Shown in pieces: positions 27,600 to 36,152 of a stretch of DNA of 64,000 nt (the first letter of the stretch is position 1; every line of letters begins with the position of its first letter). The position numbers were made by a program, and so were the translations under genes. Location: assembly GCA_903832325.1 (NCBI GenBank), contig CAILBC010000028.1, positions 1-64,000 on the forward strand. Reading direction: 5' to 3'. The notes under the pieces were generated by a model, which did no database searches, had not been told where the DNA came from, and saw only the letters and a program-made list of their open reading frames with translations. The DNA is from an uncultured Sphingomonadales bacterium. GTDB lineage: Bacteria; Pseudomonadota; Alphaproteobacteria; Sphingomonadales; Sphingomonadaceae.

Positions 27600-28336
27600 T
27601 GGCCACTGCGATCCGCATCGACACTGCCGAACACCAGACCCGCCTCGATCTGGCCGCGTGCTATCGCCTGGCGGCAAAGTTCGGCATGACCGACACGATC
27701 TACACGCACATTTCGGCTCGGATTCCCGGCACTGAAGACATCCTGATCAACCGCTTTGGCGATCTGTTCCACGAAGTGACCGCCAGCAGCCTGGTGCGCT
27801 TTGCCATCAGCGACACGCCGCCGGCGCATCTGGTCAATCCCGCCGGCACGGTGATCCACACCGCGATCCATGCCGCGCGCCACGATGTCGGCTGCGTGAT
27901 GCACACCCATACCCGGGCAGGGATCGCGGTGGCCTGCCAGGCCGGTGGCCTGCTGCCGATCAGCCAGCATGCGCTGCAATTCTACAACCGCATCGGCTAT
28001 CATGATTACGAAGGCATCGCGCTGCTGGACGAGGAAAAGCCGCGGCTGGTGCGCGATCTGGGCACGCATGGCGCGCTGATCCTGCGCAACCACGGGCTGC
28101 TGACCGCCTATGCCACGGTTGCCGAAACTTTTGCCGCGATGATCAATCTGGAACGCGCCTGCCAGGTACAGATCGCCGCGATGAGCGGCGGCGCCGCGCT
28201 TTATCCCGTGCGCGAAGAGGTGCGCGAACTGACCGCGCGGCAAAACGAAAATTTCGGCGGTCAAGACACCGGCCTGCCCGAATGGACCGCGCTGGTGCGC
28301 GATCTGCATCGCACCGACCCCGATTTCGTCAACTGA
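27599..28336 (+). CDS. Class II aldolase/adducin-family protein
   Basis: This 245-residue protein has the class II aldolase fold with zinc ligands visible as the His pair in MHTHT (about 99-101) and the His of RNHGLLT (about 161). Family members are fuculose-phosphate-type aldolases or decarboxylases. I start at ATG 27599, eight bases after GGGGGAA; a GTG at 27593 is in frame. It overlaps the dioxygenase stop, so it is co-translated with the operon. The substrate is unknown. Its place suggests action on a hydroxylated or side-chain product of quaternary-amine breakdown. Confidence 0.8.
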   Translation: MATAIRIDTAEHQTRLDLAACYRLAAKFGMTDTIYTHISARIPGTEDILINRFGDLFHEVTASSLVRFAISDTPPAHLVNPAGTVIHTAIHAARHDVGCVMHTHTRAGIAVACQAGGLLPISQHALQFYNRIGYHDYEGIALLDEEKPRLVRDLGTHGALILRNHGLLTAYATVAETFAAMINLERACQVQIAAMSGGAALYPVREEVRELTARQNENFGGQDTGLPEWTALVRDLHRTDPDFVN

Positions 28337-28337
28337 G

Positions 28338-28481
28338 ATCCTCCCCGAAACGGGGAGGGGGACCGCCTGAAAGGTGGTGGAGGAGCCTTGCCCCCCGCGC
28401 AAACCCCCGCCAGACTGGTGCCCAGCCCCGCCCCCCCTCCACCACGCTTTGCGTGATCCCCCTCCCCGGTCCGGGGCGGAT
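28338..28481. repeat. 46-bp imperfect inverted repeat, sphingomonad type
   Basis: Arms 28338-28383 and 28436-28481 pair over 46 bp with mismatches around a 52-bp C-rich centre. Each arm also carries a short internal hairpin (CTCCCCGAAACGGGGAG at 28341). Elements of this look, from memory, are common in intergenic DNA of sphingomonads. It separates the aldolase gene from the dehydrogenase gene and may reduce read-through. Confidence 0.75.
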
Positions 28482-28497
28482 TTTGTGAGCCACTGAC

Positions 28498-29421
28498 ATG
28501 ACCACCAGCTTTGCCGTGCTTGCCGATTCGACCGACCTGCTGGTCGAAGCCTTTGCCCGCGCCGGCGCCGATGACAGCCTCGTCACCCATGTGCTGGGTC
28601 AGCCGGACGAGCCGACGATGATCGCGCGCGTTGCCGGCCATGCGGTGATCGTGGTCAACGAAAGCCGGATCAGCGCGGCAGTGATGGATTCCAGCCCCGC
28701 GCTGCGCCAGATCCTGTTTCTGGGCACGGGCGCAGCCAATTTCGTCGATCTGGAGGCGGCCGCGGCGCGCGGCATTCCGGTGCACACGATCAAGGGCTAT
28801 GGCGATCGCGCGGTGGCCGAACACACGCTGGCGCTGCTGTTTGCCGTCTGGCGCGATATCGCCGCACAGGATGCCAGCGTGCGCGCGGGCGGCTGGGCCG
28901 GGGCACCGATCGGCGAGTTGTTTGGCAAAACCATCGGGCTGATCGGCGTTGGCGCGATCGGGGGCGAAGTGGCGCGGCTGGCGCTGGCGCTGGGGATGAA
29001 AGTGATCGTCTGGGCGCGGCGGCCGGTCCATATTCCCGGGGTCGAACAAGTCGATCTCGATACGCTGCTGGCCCAGTCCGACATCGTTTCGCCGCATCTG
29101 GCCTACACTGCGGAAACCGCAGGCTTTCTGGATGCCGCGCGGCTGCGCCGGATGAAGCGCGGCGCGGTGTTCATCAACACCGCGCGCGCCGAACTGACCG
29201 ACGAGGCCGAAGTGCTGGCCATGCTGCACGATGGTCATCTCGCGGGTGCAGGCCTTGATGTCTATTCGGCCGAGCCGCTGCCCGCCGATCACCCCTTGCG
29301 CAACGCGCCCCGCGCCGTGCTGACCCCGCACACCGGCTGGCAAAGCCCCGAGGCGGTTGCGCGCCTGATCGGCCGCGCGGTTGAAATCCTTGTTCGCGAA
29401 CGCGCCGCCGCGGGCTTGTAA
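28498..29421 (+). CDS. D-isomer-specific 2-hydroxyacid dehydrogenase
   Basis: This 307-residue NAD-dependent enzyme has the Rossmann motif GLIGVGAIGGEVARLA, an Arg in NTARAEL, a Glu in GLDVYSAEPLP and the catalytic His in TPHTGW. Length and motifs fit D-lactate/phosphoglycerate-dehydrogenase-like proteins. It begins 17 bp after the inverted repeat and may be the distal gene of the tmp operon or a separate unit. The substrate is unknown; a 2-hydroxy acid linked to the class II aldolase reaction would fit. Confidence 0.85.
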   Translation: MTTSFAVLADSTDLLVEAFARAGADDSLVTHVLGQPDEPTMIARVAGHAVIVVNESRISAAVMDSSPALRQILFLGTGAANFVDLEAAAARGIPVHTIKGYGDRAVAEHTLALLFAVWRDIAAQDASVRAGGWAGAPIGELFGKTIGLIGVGAIGGEVARLALALGMKVIVWARRPVHIPGVEQVDLDTLLAQSDIVSPHLAYTAETAGFLDAARLRRMKRGAVFINTARAELTDEAEVLAMLHDGHLAGAGLDVYSAEPLPADHPLRNAPRAVLTPHTGWQSPEAVARLIGRAVEILVRERAAAGL

Positions 29422-29471
29422 CCGCCGGCCATCGCCCTGATATCCGGCGGGCATCCCAGCACGGACACCCC

Positions 29472-30509
29472 ATGCCCAAAAACCGCTATTACGACGGGCC
29501 GGCCAGCGACCATTTCGACGGCCGTTTTTTCAACACTGCACCACCGACGCGCGACAAGACACTGGCCGATATCCGCCGCTGGCGCCGCACATCGCAACGC
29601 ACCCACTGGCCGGCGCGGGTGCCGGTGCACCCGGCCATGCCCGACGCGCGCGTGGATGGCACGCGGATCACGCTGGTCGGCCATGCCACGGTGTTGATCC
29701 AGACCGGCGGGCTGAACCTGCTGACCGATCCGGTATGGTCGAACCGGTGCAGCCCGGTGCAATTTGCCGGGCCAAAGCGGGTCTGTGCGCCAGGCGTGCG
29801 GTTTGATGATCTGCCGCCGATCGATGCCGTGTTGCTGAGCCACAACCATTACGACCATCTGGATATGGCCACGCTGCGCCGGCTGGTGCGCGATCATGAC
29901 CCGCTGATCATCACCCCGCTGGGCAACGACACGCTGGTGCGCAAGGCTGCGCCCAGGGCGCGGATCGTGACCGGAGACTGGTGGGCCAGCCAAACCCTCA
30001 AAAGCCACGTCCTGCCCGGGGTAGAGGTCACTTTCGTCCCGGCCCAGCATTGGTCTGCGCGCGGCATCCGGGACCGGCGCATGGCGCTGTGGTGCGGGTT
30101 CCACGTGCGCGCCGGGGCGGATACGGTCTATTTCGCGGGCGACACCGGCTATGGCGATGGCAGCCTGTTCTCCACGATCCGCAGCCGCCTGGGATCGCCC
30201 GATGTGGCGCTGTTGCCGATCGGCGCCTATGCCCCGCGCTGGTTCATGGCCGACCAGCACACCGATCCGGCCGAAGCGGTGCGCATCCTGCAGGATCTGG
30301 ACGCAAAACAGGCCATCGCCATCCACTGGGGCGTGTTCCCGCTGAGCGACGAAGGGCGCGATGCGCCGGTGCACGAACTGGGGCTGGCGTTGCGCGCGCA
30401 CAGCATCGCCCCCGCCCGGTTCCGCCATGACGAACCGGGCGGGGTGATCGCAATCAGCCCTTTTTCAGGTGGCGGCGACCCAGCAGTTCGGCAATCTGCA
30501 CCGCGTTGA
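29472..30509 (+). CDS. MBL-fold metal-dependent hydrolase, NAPE-PLD-like
   Basis: This 345-residue metallo-beta-lactamase-fold enzyme has the zinc motif HNHYDHLD, a further His in PAQHWSARG, the bridging Asp in YFAGDTGYG, and a last His in AIHWGVF. The group includes N-acyl-phosphatidylethanolamine phospholipase D-like proteins and UlaG-type lactonases. There is no signal peptide. Its last 18 codons overlap the 3' end of asd on the other strand (56 bp). The substrate is not predictable. It is the last gene of the accessory island. Confidence 0.85.
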   Translation: MPKNRYYDGPASDHFDGRFFNTAPPTRDKTLADIRRWRRTSQRTHWPARVPVHPAMPDARVDGTRITLVGHATVLIQTGGLNLLTDPVWSNRCSPVQFAGPKRVCAPGVRFDDLPPIDAVLLSHNHYDHLDMATLRRLVRDHDPLIITPLGNDTLVRKAAPRARIVTGDWWASQTLKSHVLPGVEVTFVPAQHWSARGIRDRRMALWCGFHVRAGADTVYFAGDTGYGDGSLFSTIRSRLGSPDVALLPIGAYAPRWFMADQHTDPAEAVRILQDLDAKQAIAIHWGVFPLSDEGRDAPVHELGLALRAHSIAPARFRHDEPGGVIAISPFSGGGDPAVRQSAPR

Positions 30510-31479
30510 GCGCGGCGCCCTTGCGCAAGTTGTCCGAAACGCACCACAGCATCAGGCCGTTTTCGACCGTGGGGTCTTCGCGCACGCGGCTGACGAACGT
30601 GGCATAATCGCCGACGCATTCGACCGGTGTCACATATCCGCCGTCTTCGCGCTTGTCGATCAGCATGATCCCCGGGCTTTCGCGCAGGATATCCTGCGCT
30701 TCGGTCGCGCTCAGTTCGTTTTCGAATTCGATGCTGACGGCTTCGGAATGGCCGACAAACACCGGCACGCGCACGCAGGTCGCCACCAGCTTGATCTTGG
30801 GATCGAGGATCTTCTTGGTTTCGACCACCATCTTCCATTCTTCCTTGGTGAACCCGTCATCCAGAAAGACATCGATATGGGGGATCACGTTGAACGCGAT
30901 CTGCTTGGTGAACTTTTTGGGATCGACCCCGTCGCCCACGAAAATGCCGCGGCTCTGTTCGAACAGTTCGTCCATGCCCTCCTTGCCGGCGCCCGACACC
31001 GACTGGTAGGTCGATACGACCACGCGCTTGATCGTGGCGCGGTCGTGCAGCGGCTTCAGCGCAACAACCAGCTGCGCCGTCGAACAGTTGGGATTGGCGA
31101 TGATGTTGCGCTTTTTGTAGCCGTCGATCGCCTCCGGGTTCACTTCGGGCACGATCAGCGGCACATCGGGGTCCATGCGGTAAAGCGACGAATTGTCGAT
31201 CACCACGCAGCCCGCAGCCGCTGCGCGCGGCGCGTGAACTTTGGTCGGGCCCGATCCGGCGGCAAACAGCGCGATATCCCAGCCGGTAAAGTCGAAATTG
31301 TCGACATTGAGCACTTTGAGCATTTCGCCGGTATCGCCGAATTCGATCTCCGTGCCCTGCGAGCGCGACGATGCCAGCGCCGCAATGGCATCGATCGGGA
31401 ACGCCCGTTCGGCCAGAATGGTCAGCATTTCCCGACCGACATTGCCCGTCGCACCAACGACTGCCACGCGATAACCCAT
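30454..31479 (-). CDS. asd: Aspartate-semialdehyde dehydrogenase
   Basis: This 341-residue cytoplasmic enzyme reduces aspartyl-phosphate to aspartate semialdehyde for lysine, threonine, methionine and diaminopimelate synthesis. The nucleotide motif GATGNVGREM is at the N-terminus, the catalytic Cys in NPNCSTAQL (about 133), and a downstream active-site His in PVFVGHSEAV. ATG 31479 has AAAGGAG nine bases before it, so the upstream in-frame ATG at 31506 is rejected. It converges on and overlaps the MBL-hydrolase gene. dapF lies 11 kb away. Confidence 0.96.
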   Translation of the reverse strand: MGYRVAVVGATGNVGREMLTILAERAFPIDAIAALASSRSQGTEIEFGDTGEMLKVLNVDNFDFTGWDIALFAAGSGPTKVHAPRAAAAGCVVIDNSSLYRMDPDVPLIVPEVNPEAIDGYKKRNIIANPNCSTAQLVVALKPLHDRATIKRVVVSTYQSVSGAGKEGMDELFEQSRGIFVGDGVDPKKFTKQIAFNVIPHIDVFLDDGFTKEEWKMVVETKKILDPKIKLVATCVRVPVFVGHSEAVSIEFENELSATEAQDILRESPGIMLIDKREDGGYVTPVECVGDYATFVSRVREDPTVENGLMLWCVSDNLRKGAALNAVQIAELLGRRHLKKG

Positions 31480-31520
31480 TGCCTTCACTCCTTTGATCCC
31501 GGCCACAGCCGGGCAATTGT

Positions 31521-33806
31521 TTACTTCCCGCCGGGAACGACCCCGTGACGGTTGAGGAAATCGAACACCCGTTCATAAAGGTGCACGCTGATCTTTGGCC
31601 CGCCGATGCCGTGCGTCTGGCCCGGATAGAGCATCATGTCGAACGGGATCGCATGGGCCTGCAACGTCGCGGCGAGCGCGGTGGTGTTGTCCAGCACCAC
31701 GTTGTCATCGGCCATACCATGGATCACCAGCAGCGGGTCGGTCATCTTTGCCGCATCGACAATCGCCCCGGCACGGTCATAGACCCCGCCCGGCGCCTTC
31801 GGATCACCCAGATAGCGCTCGGTATAGGCGGTATCATACAGTTCCCACCGCGTGACCGGCGCCACGGCAATGCCCGCCGCCCAGGTGCCGGGATGCGCCT
31901 GGAGCATTTTCAGCGTCATGTACCCGCCATAGGACCAGCCGAACGTGCCGATCCGCGCGGGATCGACGAAATCGAGCGATTTGAGATGCTGCGCCCCGGC
32001 CAGCTGGTCTTCGACTTCGACGCTGCCCATCGCGTGCCAGATCGGGCTTTCAAATGCGACGCCGCGATTGGCCGATCCGCGGTTGTCGATGGCAAACCAG
32101 ATATAGCCGCGCGCGACCACCGCCTGTGCCAGCGCCCCCTGCCAGCCGCGCCGCACCACCTGCACCCCGGGCCCGCCATAGTGATAGGCAAACACCGGAT
32201 AACGCTTGCCCGGTTCCAGCGGCGGGGTGATCATCATCCAGTGCAGATCGGTGCCGTCGGCCGCCTTGATCGTGCCGAACTGCGCCGGGCGGTGCTGCGC
32301 CAGATAGGGCGCATAGGGGTGATTGCCCGCCACCCGGTTTTCCTCGATCCACGCCAGATGCTTGCCATCGGCATCAGCCAGATAGGATTGCGAAGGCTGG
32401 GCATCGGCCGTGCGCGTGACGATCAGCGTCTTGCCCCGGGCATCGGCGGTGGCGTGATTGTCATAGGCCGGATCGCCCAGCGGGATCAGCGTATCGGGCT
32501 GCGCCAGATCGAGCGCATAGACCTGGCTGGCCAGCACATCATCGCGGTTGCCGGTCAGGATCACGCGCCCGGCGGCACCGGCACCACCCTTTTCATCCAC
32601 TGCGACCAGCCCGGTGACATCCCAGTCACCACGCGTCAGTTGCGTCCATTCGCCTTTGGCAAAGTGCCACAAATGCGCGTGGCCATCGCGTTCGGACCAC
32701 CAGATCAGGCTGCCATCGGCCAGAAAGCGATAGGAATCCGACAAGTTGATCCAGCTTTTGGGTGCAGCCTGTTCGCTGAACAGCACAGTGCTTGCCCCGG
32801 TCGCGGGATCGACCGCCAGCATGTCCAGCCGGTCCTGCACCCGGTTGAGCCGCTGCACATACAGTGTCTTGCCATCGCGCGCCCAATCGACGCGCGCCAG
32901 ATAGATGTCCTTGTCCGGCCCCAGATCGACCGGAACGTCGATCTGCCCGTCGGCCGATACCACATGCAGCGACACCACCGCATTGGCCGTGCCCGCCGCC
33001 GGATAGCGCTGCTGCGTCACGCTGGTCGCGCCCGCGCCGATTGCCGCGCGGGTGACGAGGCCAACCCCGCTTTCATCAAACCGTTCGACCGCCAGCCGGG
33101 TTTCATCGGGCGCCCACCAATATCCGGCAAAGCGGTGCAGTTCTTCCTGCGCGATGAATTCCGCCTCACCCCAATGGACATCGGCATTGGGCTCGGCCGG
33201 GGTAACGGCTGTGGCCGCGCCGGCCAGCGCGCCGACCCACAGCCGGCGATCGCGCACAAACGCGACATGGCCGCCCTTTGGCCCCAGCGCGGGGTTCAGC
33301 ACTTCGCCGCCAGCCGCTGCTGCGATCGGCGTGACAGTGCCGGCATCGCGCCCGGCGACATGCGCGATGAACAGTTGCCCATCGACGGGTACCAGCACAC
33401 TTTGCGAATCCGGGGCCCAGTCATAGCTGACAATGCCCTTCAATTCGCCGATGCGTTGCCGTTCGCGCTGCATCTTGGCGACTTCGGACAAGTCCTTGCC
33501 GCTTGCCAGCTTGGCCGAATCGACCAGCATGCGCCATTTGCCGTTGTGCCGGTCAAACCCCCACAGATCATACCGCTCACGATCATCGGGCCGGCTGCGC
33601 AGCACGGTGAGGAACCGGCCATCGGGTGACAGGCGCACACCGCGCGGCACCGCGCCGGCGATGCCGGGGCTGGCAAAGACACGTTCGAGCGAAATCGAAC
33701 CGGGGGCAACGGAGGTGGTCACGGTATTCTCCCGGGCGGTGGAGGGCGTGGGGGCAAGGCCGCAAGCCAGTGCGGCGACCAGTATCGGGATCAGGCATCT
33801 GGGCAT
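31521..33806 (-). CDS. S9-family (DPP4-like) serine peptidase
   Basis: This 761-residue exported prolyl oligopeptidase-family enzyme has a signal peptide (MPRCLIPILVAALACG), an N-terminal beta-propeller (about 50-480) and a C-terminal catalytic domain. The nucleophile is in GWSYGGYMT, with Asp in IHGMADDNV and His in GQTHGI. It likely removes dipeptides in the periplasm. I start at ATG 33806. The open frame reaches 33905 but would pass through the rplS terminator, so the longer form is unlikely. Confidence 0.9.
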   Translation of the reverse strand: MPRCLIPILVAALACGLAPTPSTARENTVTTSVAPGSISLERVFASPGIAGAVPRGVRLSPDGRFLTVLRSRPDDRERYDLWGFDRHNGKWRMLVDSAKLASGKDLSEVAKMQRERQRIGELKGIVSYDWAPDSQSVLVPVDGQLFIAHVAGRDAGTVTPIAAAAGGEVLNPALGPKGGHVAFVRDRRLWVGALAGAATAVTPAEPNADVHWGEAEFIAQEELHRFAGYWWAPDETRLAVERFDESGVGLVTRAAIGAGATSVTQQRYPAAGTANAVVSLHVVSADGQIDVPVDLGPDKDIYLARVDWARDGKTLYVQRLNRVQDRLDMLAVDPATGASTVLFSEQAAPKSWINLSDSYRFLADGSLIWWSERDGHAHLWHFAKGEWTQLTRGDWDVTGLVAVDEKGGAGAAGRVILTGNRDDVLASQVYALDLAQPDTLIPLGDPAYDNHATADARGKTLIVTRTADAQPSQSYLADADGKHLAWIEENRVAGNHPYAPYLAQHRPAQFGTIKAADGTDLHWMMITPPLEPGKRYPVFAYHYGGPGVQVVRRGWQGALAQAVVARGYIWFAIDNRGSANRGVAFESPIWHAMGSVEVEDQLAGAQHLKSLDFVDPARIGTFGWSYGGYMTLKMLQAHPGTWAAGIAVAPVTRWELYDTAYTERYLGDPKAPGGVYDRAGAIVDAAKMTDPLLVIHGMADDNVVLDNTTALAATLQAHAIPFDMMLYPGQTHGIGGPKISVHLYERVFDFLNRHGVVPGGK

Positions 33807-33865
33807 CGCGCGTGGGCTCTGGTGCAAAGAGGGTGGGCAGGACGCAAGCGGGCAGGACAGACAGC

Positions 33866-33902
33866 AAAAAGGCGCCCCGGCGGGTGTGCCAGGACGCCTT
33901 TT
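33866..33902 (-). terminator. Intrinsic terminator after rplS
   Basis: On the minus strand a 10-bp stem (33898-33889 with 33880-33871, two G-U pairs) is followed by a run of T (A at 33870-33866 on plus). It ends the trmD-rplS transcript. Confidence 0.8.
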
Positions 33903-33949
33903 CACGTGTTTTGCGTGTTACGGCCGGGGGCTGTTCAAGCCTGTCCTGG

Positions 33950-34330
33950 TCAACTTTCGGCGCTGGGCCGAATATCGCGACGTTCGGCAATACGTGCCGA
34001 TTTGCCGCGACGGCCGCGCAGATAATAGAGTTTCGCACGACGCACGACGCCGCGGCGAACCACGGTGATCGAATCGATGTTGGGCGAATAGAGCGGGAAC
34101 ACACGCTCCACACCTTCGCCGAACGAGATTTTGCGCACGGTGAAGTTCGATCCCAGGCCACGGTTCGACCGCGCGATCACCACGCCTTCATAGGCCTGGA
34201 CGCGGGTGCGTTCGCCTTCGACAACGCGCACGCCCACGCGCACGGTATCGCCGGCGCGGAACGCCGGGATTTCCTTTTTGGATTTGAACTCGGCAATGGC
34301 TTCAGCTTCAAGCTGCTGAATCAGGTTCAT
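33950..34330 (-). CDS. rplS: 50S ribosomal protein L19
   Basis: This 126-residue ribosomal protein has typical L19 sequence ([54 protein letters not shown]), with the C-terminal tail slightly longer than in E. coli (115 residues). The start is ATG 34330, which lies 23 bp inside the trmD 3' end in another frame, so the genes overlap and are probably coupled. An intrinsic terminator follows at 33866-33902. Confidence 0.97.
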   Translation of the reverse strand: MNLIQQLEAEAIAEFKSKKEIPAFRAGDTVRVGVRVVEGERTRVQAYEGVVIARSNRGLGSNFTVRKISFGEGVERVFPLYSPNIDSITVVRRGVVRRAKLYYLRGRRGKSARIAERRDIRPSAES

Positions 34331-35072
34331 TTTTTTCGTCCATCGTTCCACGCTGCGCACCAGAGGCAGACTGGACCCGAACGCCGGCGTGGCGTTCCCA
34401 AAGGTCCGGCCTGCGTAGCCGGGTATGATCGGCTGCCATCGACTTTCGCCAGGCAGCGATCTTCGCATGATCCCCCGATCGCAGCACTTCGGGGATCGTG
34501 CGCCCTTCCCATTCAACGGGTCGGGTATAATGCGGGTATTCGAGAAGACCGTTTTCAAACGATTCCTCGTGCCCACTGGAAGCCGCGCCCATTACGCCGG
34601 GAAGCAGCCGAATGCAAGCATCGAGCAACAACAGCGCCGCGCATTCGCCACCCGACAGCACGACATCGCCCACCGCGATCTCTTCCACCGCGCGCCCGGC
34701 AAAGATCCGTTCGTCAAACCCTTCGAACCGGCCGCACAGCACGGTCACCCCGGGCCCTGCCGCAAGCTGGCGCACGCGCGCCTGCGTCAATGGCGCCCCG
34801 CGCGGCGTCATCGCCACCACAGGGGCATCGGGGTGCAGCACGCGGGCATGATCGACCGCCCGCGCCAGCACATCGGCGCGCAGCACCATCCCCGCCCCGC
34901 CACCTGCGGGCGTGTCATCGACGGTGCGGTGTTTGTCGGCGGCAAAATCGCGGATCTGCACGGTATCGAGCGACCACGTGCCCTCGGCCAGCGCGCGCCC
35001 GGCCAGGCTGTGCCCCAGCGGGCCGGGGAACATGTCGGGATAGAGCGTGAGGATGGTGGCGGCGAAGGTCAT
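34308..35072 (-). CDS. trmD: tRNA (guanine-37-N1)-methyltransferase
   Basis: This 254-residue SPOUT methyltransferase modifies G37 of tRNAs ending in G at position 36. The trefoil-knot motifs are visible: [24 protein letters not shown] and [11 protein letters not shown]. It normally follows rimM directly; here it is about 2.7 kb away, behind an inserted block. Its ATG overlaps the stop of the small membrane protein gene by 4 bp (ATGA), so its expression may now depend on transcription from vapB. Confidence 0.97.
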   Translation of the reverse strand: MTFAATILTLYPDMFPGPLGHSLAGRALAEGTWSLDTVQIRDFAADKHRTVDDTPAGGGAGMVLRADVLARAVDHARVLHPDAPVVAMTPRGAPLTQARVRQLAAGPGVTVLCGRFEGFDERIFAGRAVEEIAVGDVVLSGGECAALLLLDACIRLLPGVMGAASSGHEESFENGLLEYPHYTRPVEWEGRTIPEVLRSGDHAKIAAWRKSMAADHTRLRRPDLWERHAGVRVQSASGAQRGTMDEKNEPDSAA

Positions 35073-35446
35073 TGCGTCGTGTTTGCCCCCTGGGCCTTGG
35101 CTGATCGCCTGATAGTGCTCAGCACGCGGGCATTGAGAATGAGCCCGACGGCAAAGACCACCACGGCAACACTTGCAAGCATCATCGCCGCGGCGATCAT
35201 CATGCCACAGGCGTCAATCCCGCATTGGGCAAACGTCATCGAATGGGTTCGCATCACAACCAGGATTGCAAGAGCGACAAGGCAGGTTGGAACAAGGCAG
35301 GCGGTAACCAGCGAGACGGCCCGCCCGCTCCAACCCGGGCGCCAGCCAAGAATACCGCGCGTCAGCAACGGCGGACCTGCAACCATGGCGGAAAGGATCA
35401 GGATGACCGCCACATCGCCAAGCATCCTGAGCATCACACCGTCCAA
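35069..35446 (-). CDS. Small membrane protein of unknown function
   Basis: This 125-residue protein has three or four hydrophobic segments (about 8-30, 44-66, 75-105) and a basic C-terminal tail. I recognise no family. It overlaps vapC by 13 bp at its start and trmD by 4 bp at its end, which argues that it is really translated as a link between the toxin gene and trmD. The ATG at 35446 was chosen because of this tight packing; ATG 35434 is an alternative. Confidence 0.6.
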   Translation of the reverse strand: MDGVMLRMLGDVAVILILSAMVAGPPLLTRGILGWRPGWSGRAVSLVTACLVPTCLVALAILVVMRTHSMTFAQCGIDACGMMIAAAMMLASVAVVVFAVGLILNARVLSTIRRSAKAQGANTTQ

Positions 35447-35811
35447 TCTTCGATCAGCAGCCCTGGCACGTCCGAAAAATCGGCGACGTTGTTGGTCACA
35501 ATCACCGCACCAAGGCTTAGCGCGTGAGCGGCCAGCAGGCGGTCGAACCGACCACGCCGGAATGGCAGCGTCGCATAAAGTCGCGCCGCCGCTTCATCGA
35601 ACGGGGCCAGGGGGACCGCCGCGATCAGCGCATCAAGCGCATCCGATGGCGGCGGCTTTCCGCTTTGGGAACCCAAGGCAACTTCGGCAAATGTGATTGC
35701 CGAAATCGCCAACGTTCCCGGTTCGGACAGTGCAATCCGCTTCGTGACCGGGGATGCGGCATCGGCCAGCGCAAAGATCACGCAATTGGCATCGATCAAA
35801 TACCGGATCAC
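35434..35811 (-). CDS. vapC: VapC-type PIN-domain toxin
   Basis: This 125-residue PIN-domain ribonuclease has acidic active-site residues Asp8 (IDANCV), Glu43 (TFAEVALG), and later Asp residues in GRFDRLLAA and NNVADF. VapC toxins cleave RNA, often initiator tRNA or the rRNA sarcin-ricin loop; the target here is not known. It overlaps the antitoxin stop by 4 bp (ATGA). Confidence 0.93.
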   Translation of the reverse strand: MIRYLIDANCVIFALADAASPVTKRIALSEPGTLAISAITFAEVALGSQSGKPPPSDALDALIAAVPLAPFDEAAARLYATLPFRRGRFDRLLAAHALSLGAVIVTNNVADFSDVPGLLIEDWTV

Positions 35812-36086
35812 GCGGCCTTTTCATCCGCCATATGCGCAGCAATCGTGCTCGGGCGCTCTTCAAATTCGCGCAGTTCGGGTGGCAACGGCTTCAACCACGG
35901 CGCCTTGCCGGCAAAGCCGCTGACGTCAATGGTGCGACGGGCCAATTGCTTCGGGCGCAACACCAGTCCGCCGTCCTGTTCGACGACGATCCATTCGGCA
36001 CCAGGTTCGATACCCAGCGCGGCAGGCATACGGATGGCCACCGAATTGCCCGACCGAAAGCTTTTGGCGTGGTGTTCCTTGCCCAT
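35808..36086 (-). CDS. vapB: VapB-type antitoxin, AbrB-like
   Basis: This 92-residue protein has an N-terminal AbrB/SpoVT-like DNA-binding fold (HHAKSFRSGNSVAIRMPAAL) and a C-terminal toxin-binding tail (LPPELREFEERPS). Two ATGs are adjacent (36089 and 36086); AGGAG lies six bases before the second, which I prefer. A palindromic operator at 36097-36119 overlaps the promoter region, as usual for autoregulated VapBC pairs. Confidence 0.9.
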   Translation of the reverse strand: MGKEHHAKSFRSGNSVAIRMPAALGIEPGAEWIVVEQDGGLVLRPKQLARRTIDVSGFAGKAPWLKPLPPELREFEERPSTIAAHMADEKAA

Positions 36087-36096
36087 CATCGACTCC

Positions 36097-36119
36097 TGTA
36101 TATACGCAATGTATATACA
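36097..36119 (-). promoter_or_regulatory. VapBC operator palindrome
   Basis: TGTATATAC and GTATATACA form perfect 9-bp arms around GCAAT, 8-11 bp before the vapB start. The AT-rich dyad stands out in this GC-rich DNA and probably overlaps the -10 region. It is the likely site for VapB/VapBC autorepression. Confidence 0.75.
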
Positions 36120-36152
36120 AATTCGGACTGTTTGTCCAGCCTGGTTGCGAAT

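Noticed and set aside
33807..33905. Longer N-terminus for the S9 peptidase
   Set aside because: It would run through the rplS terminator and put 33 extra residues before a good signal peptide.
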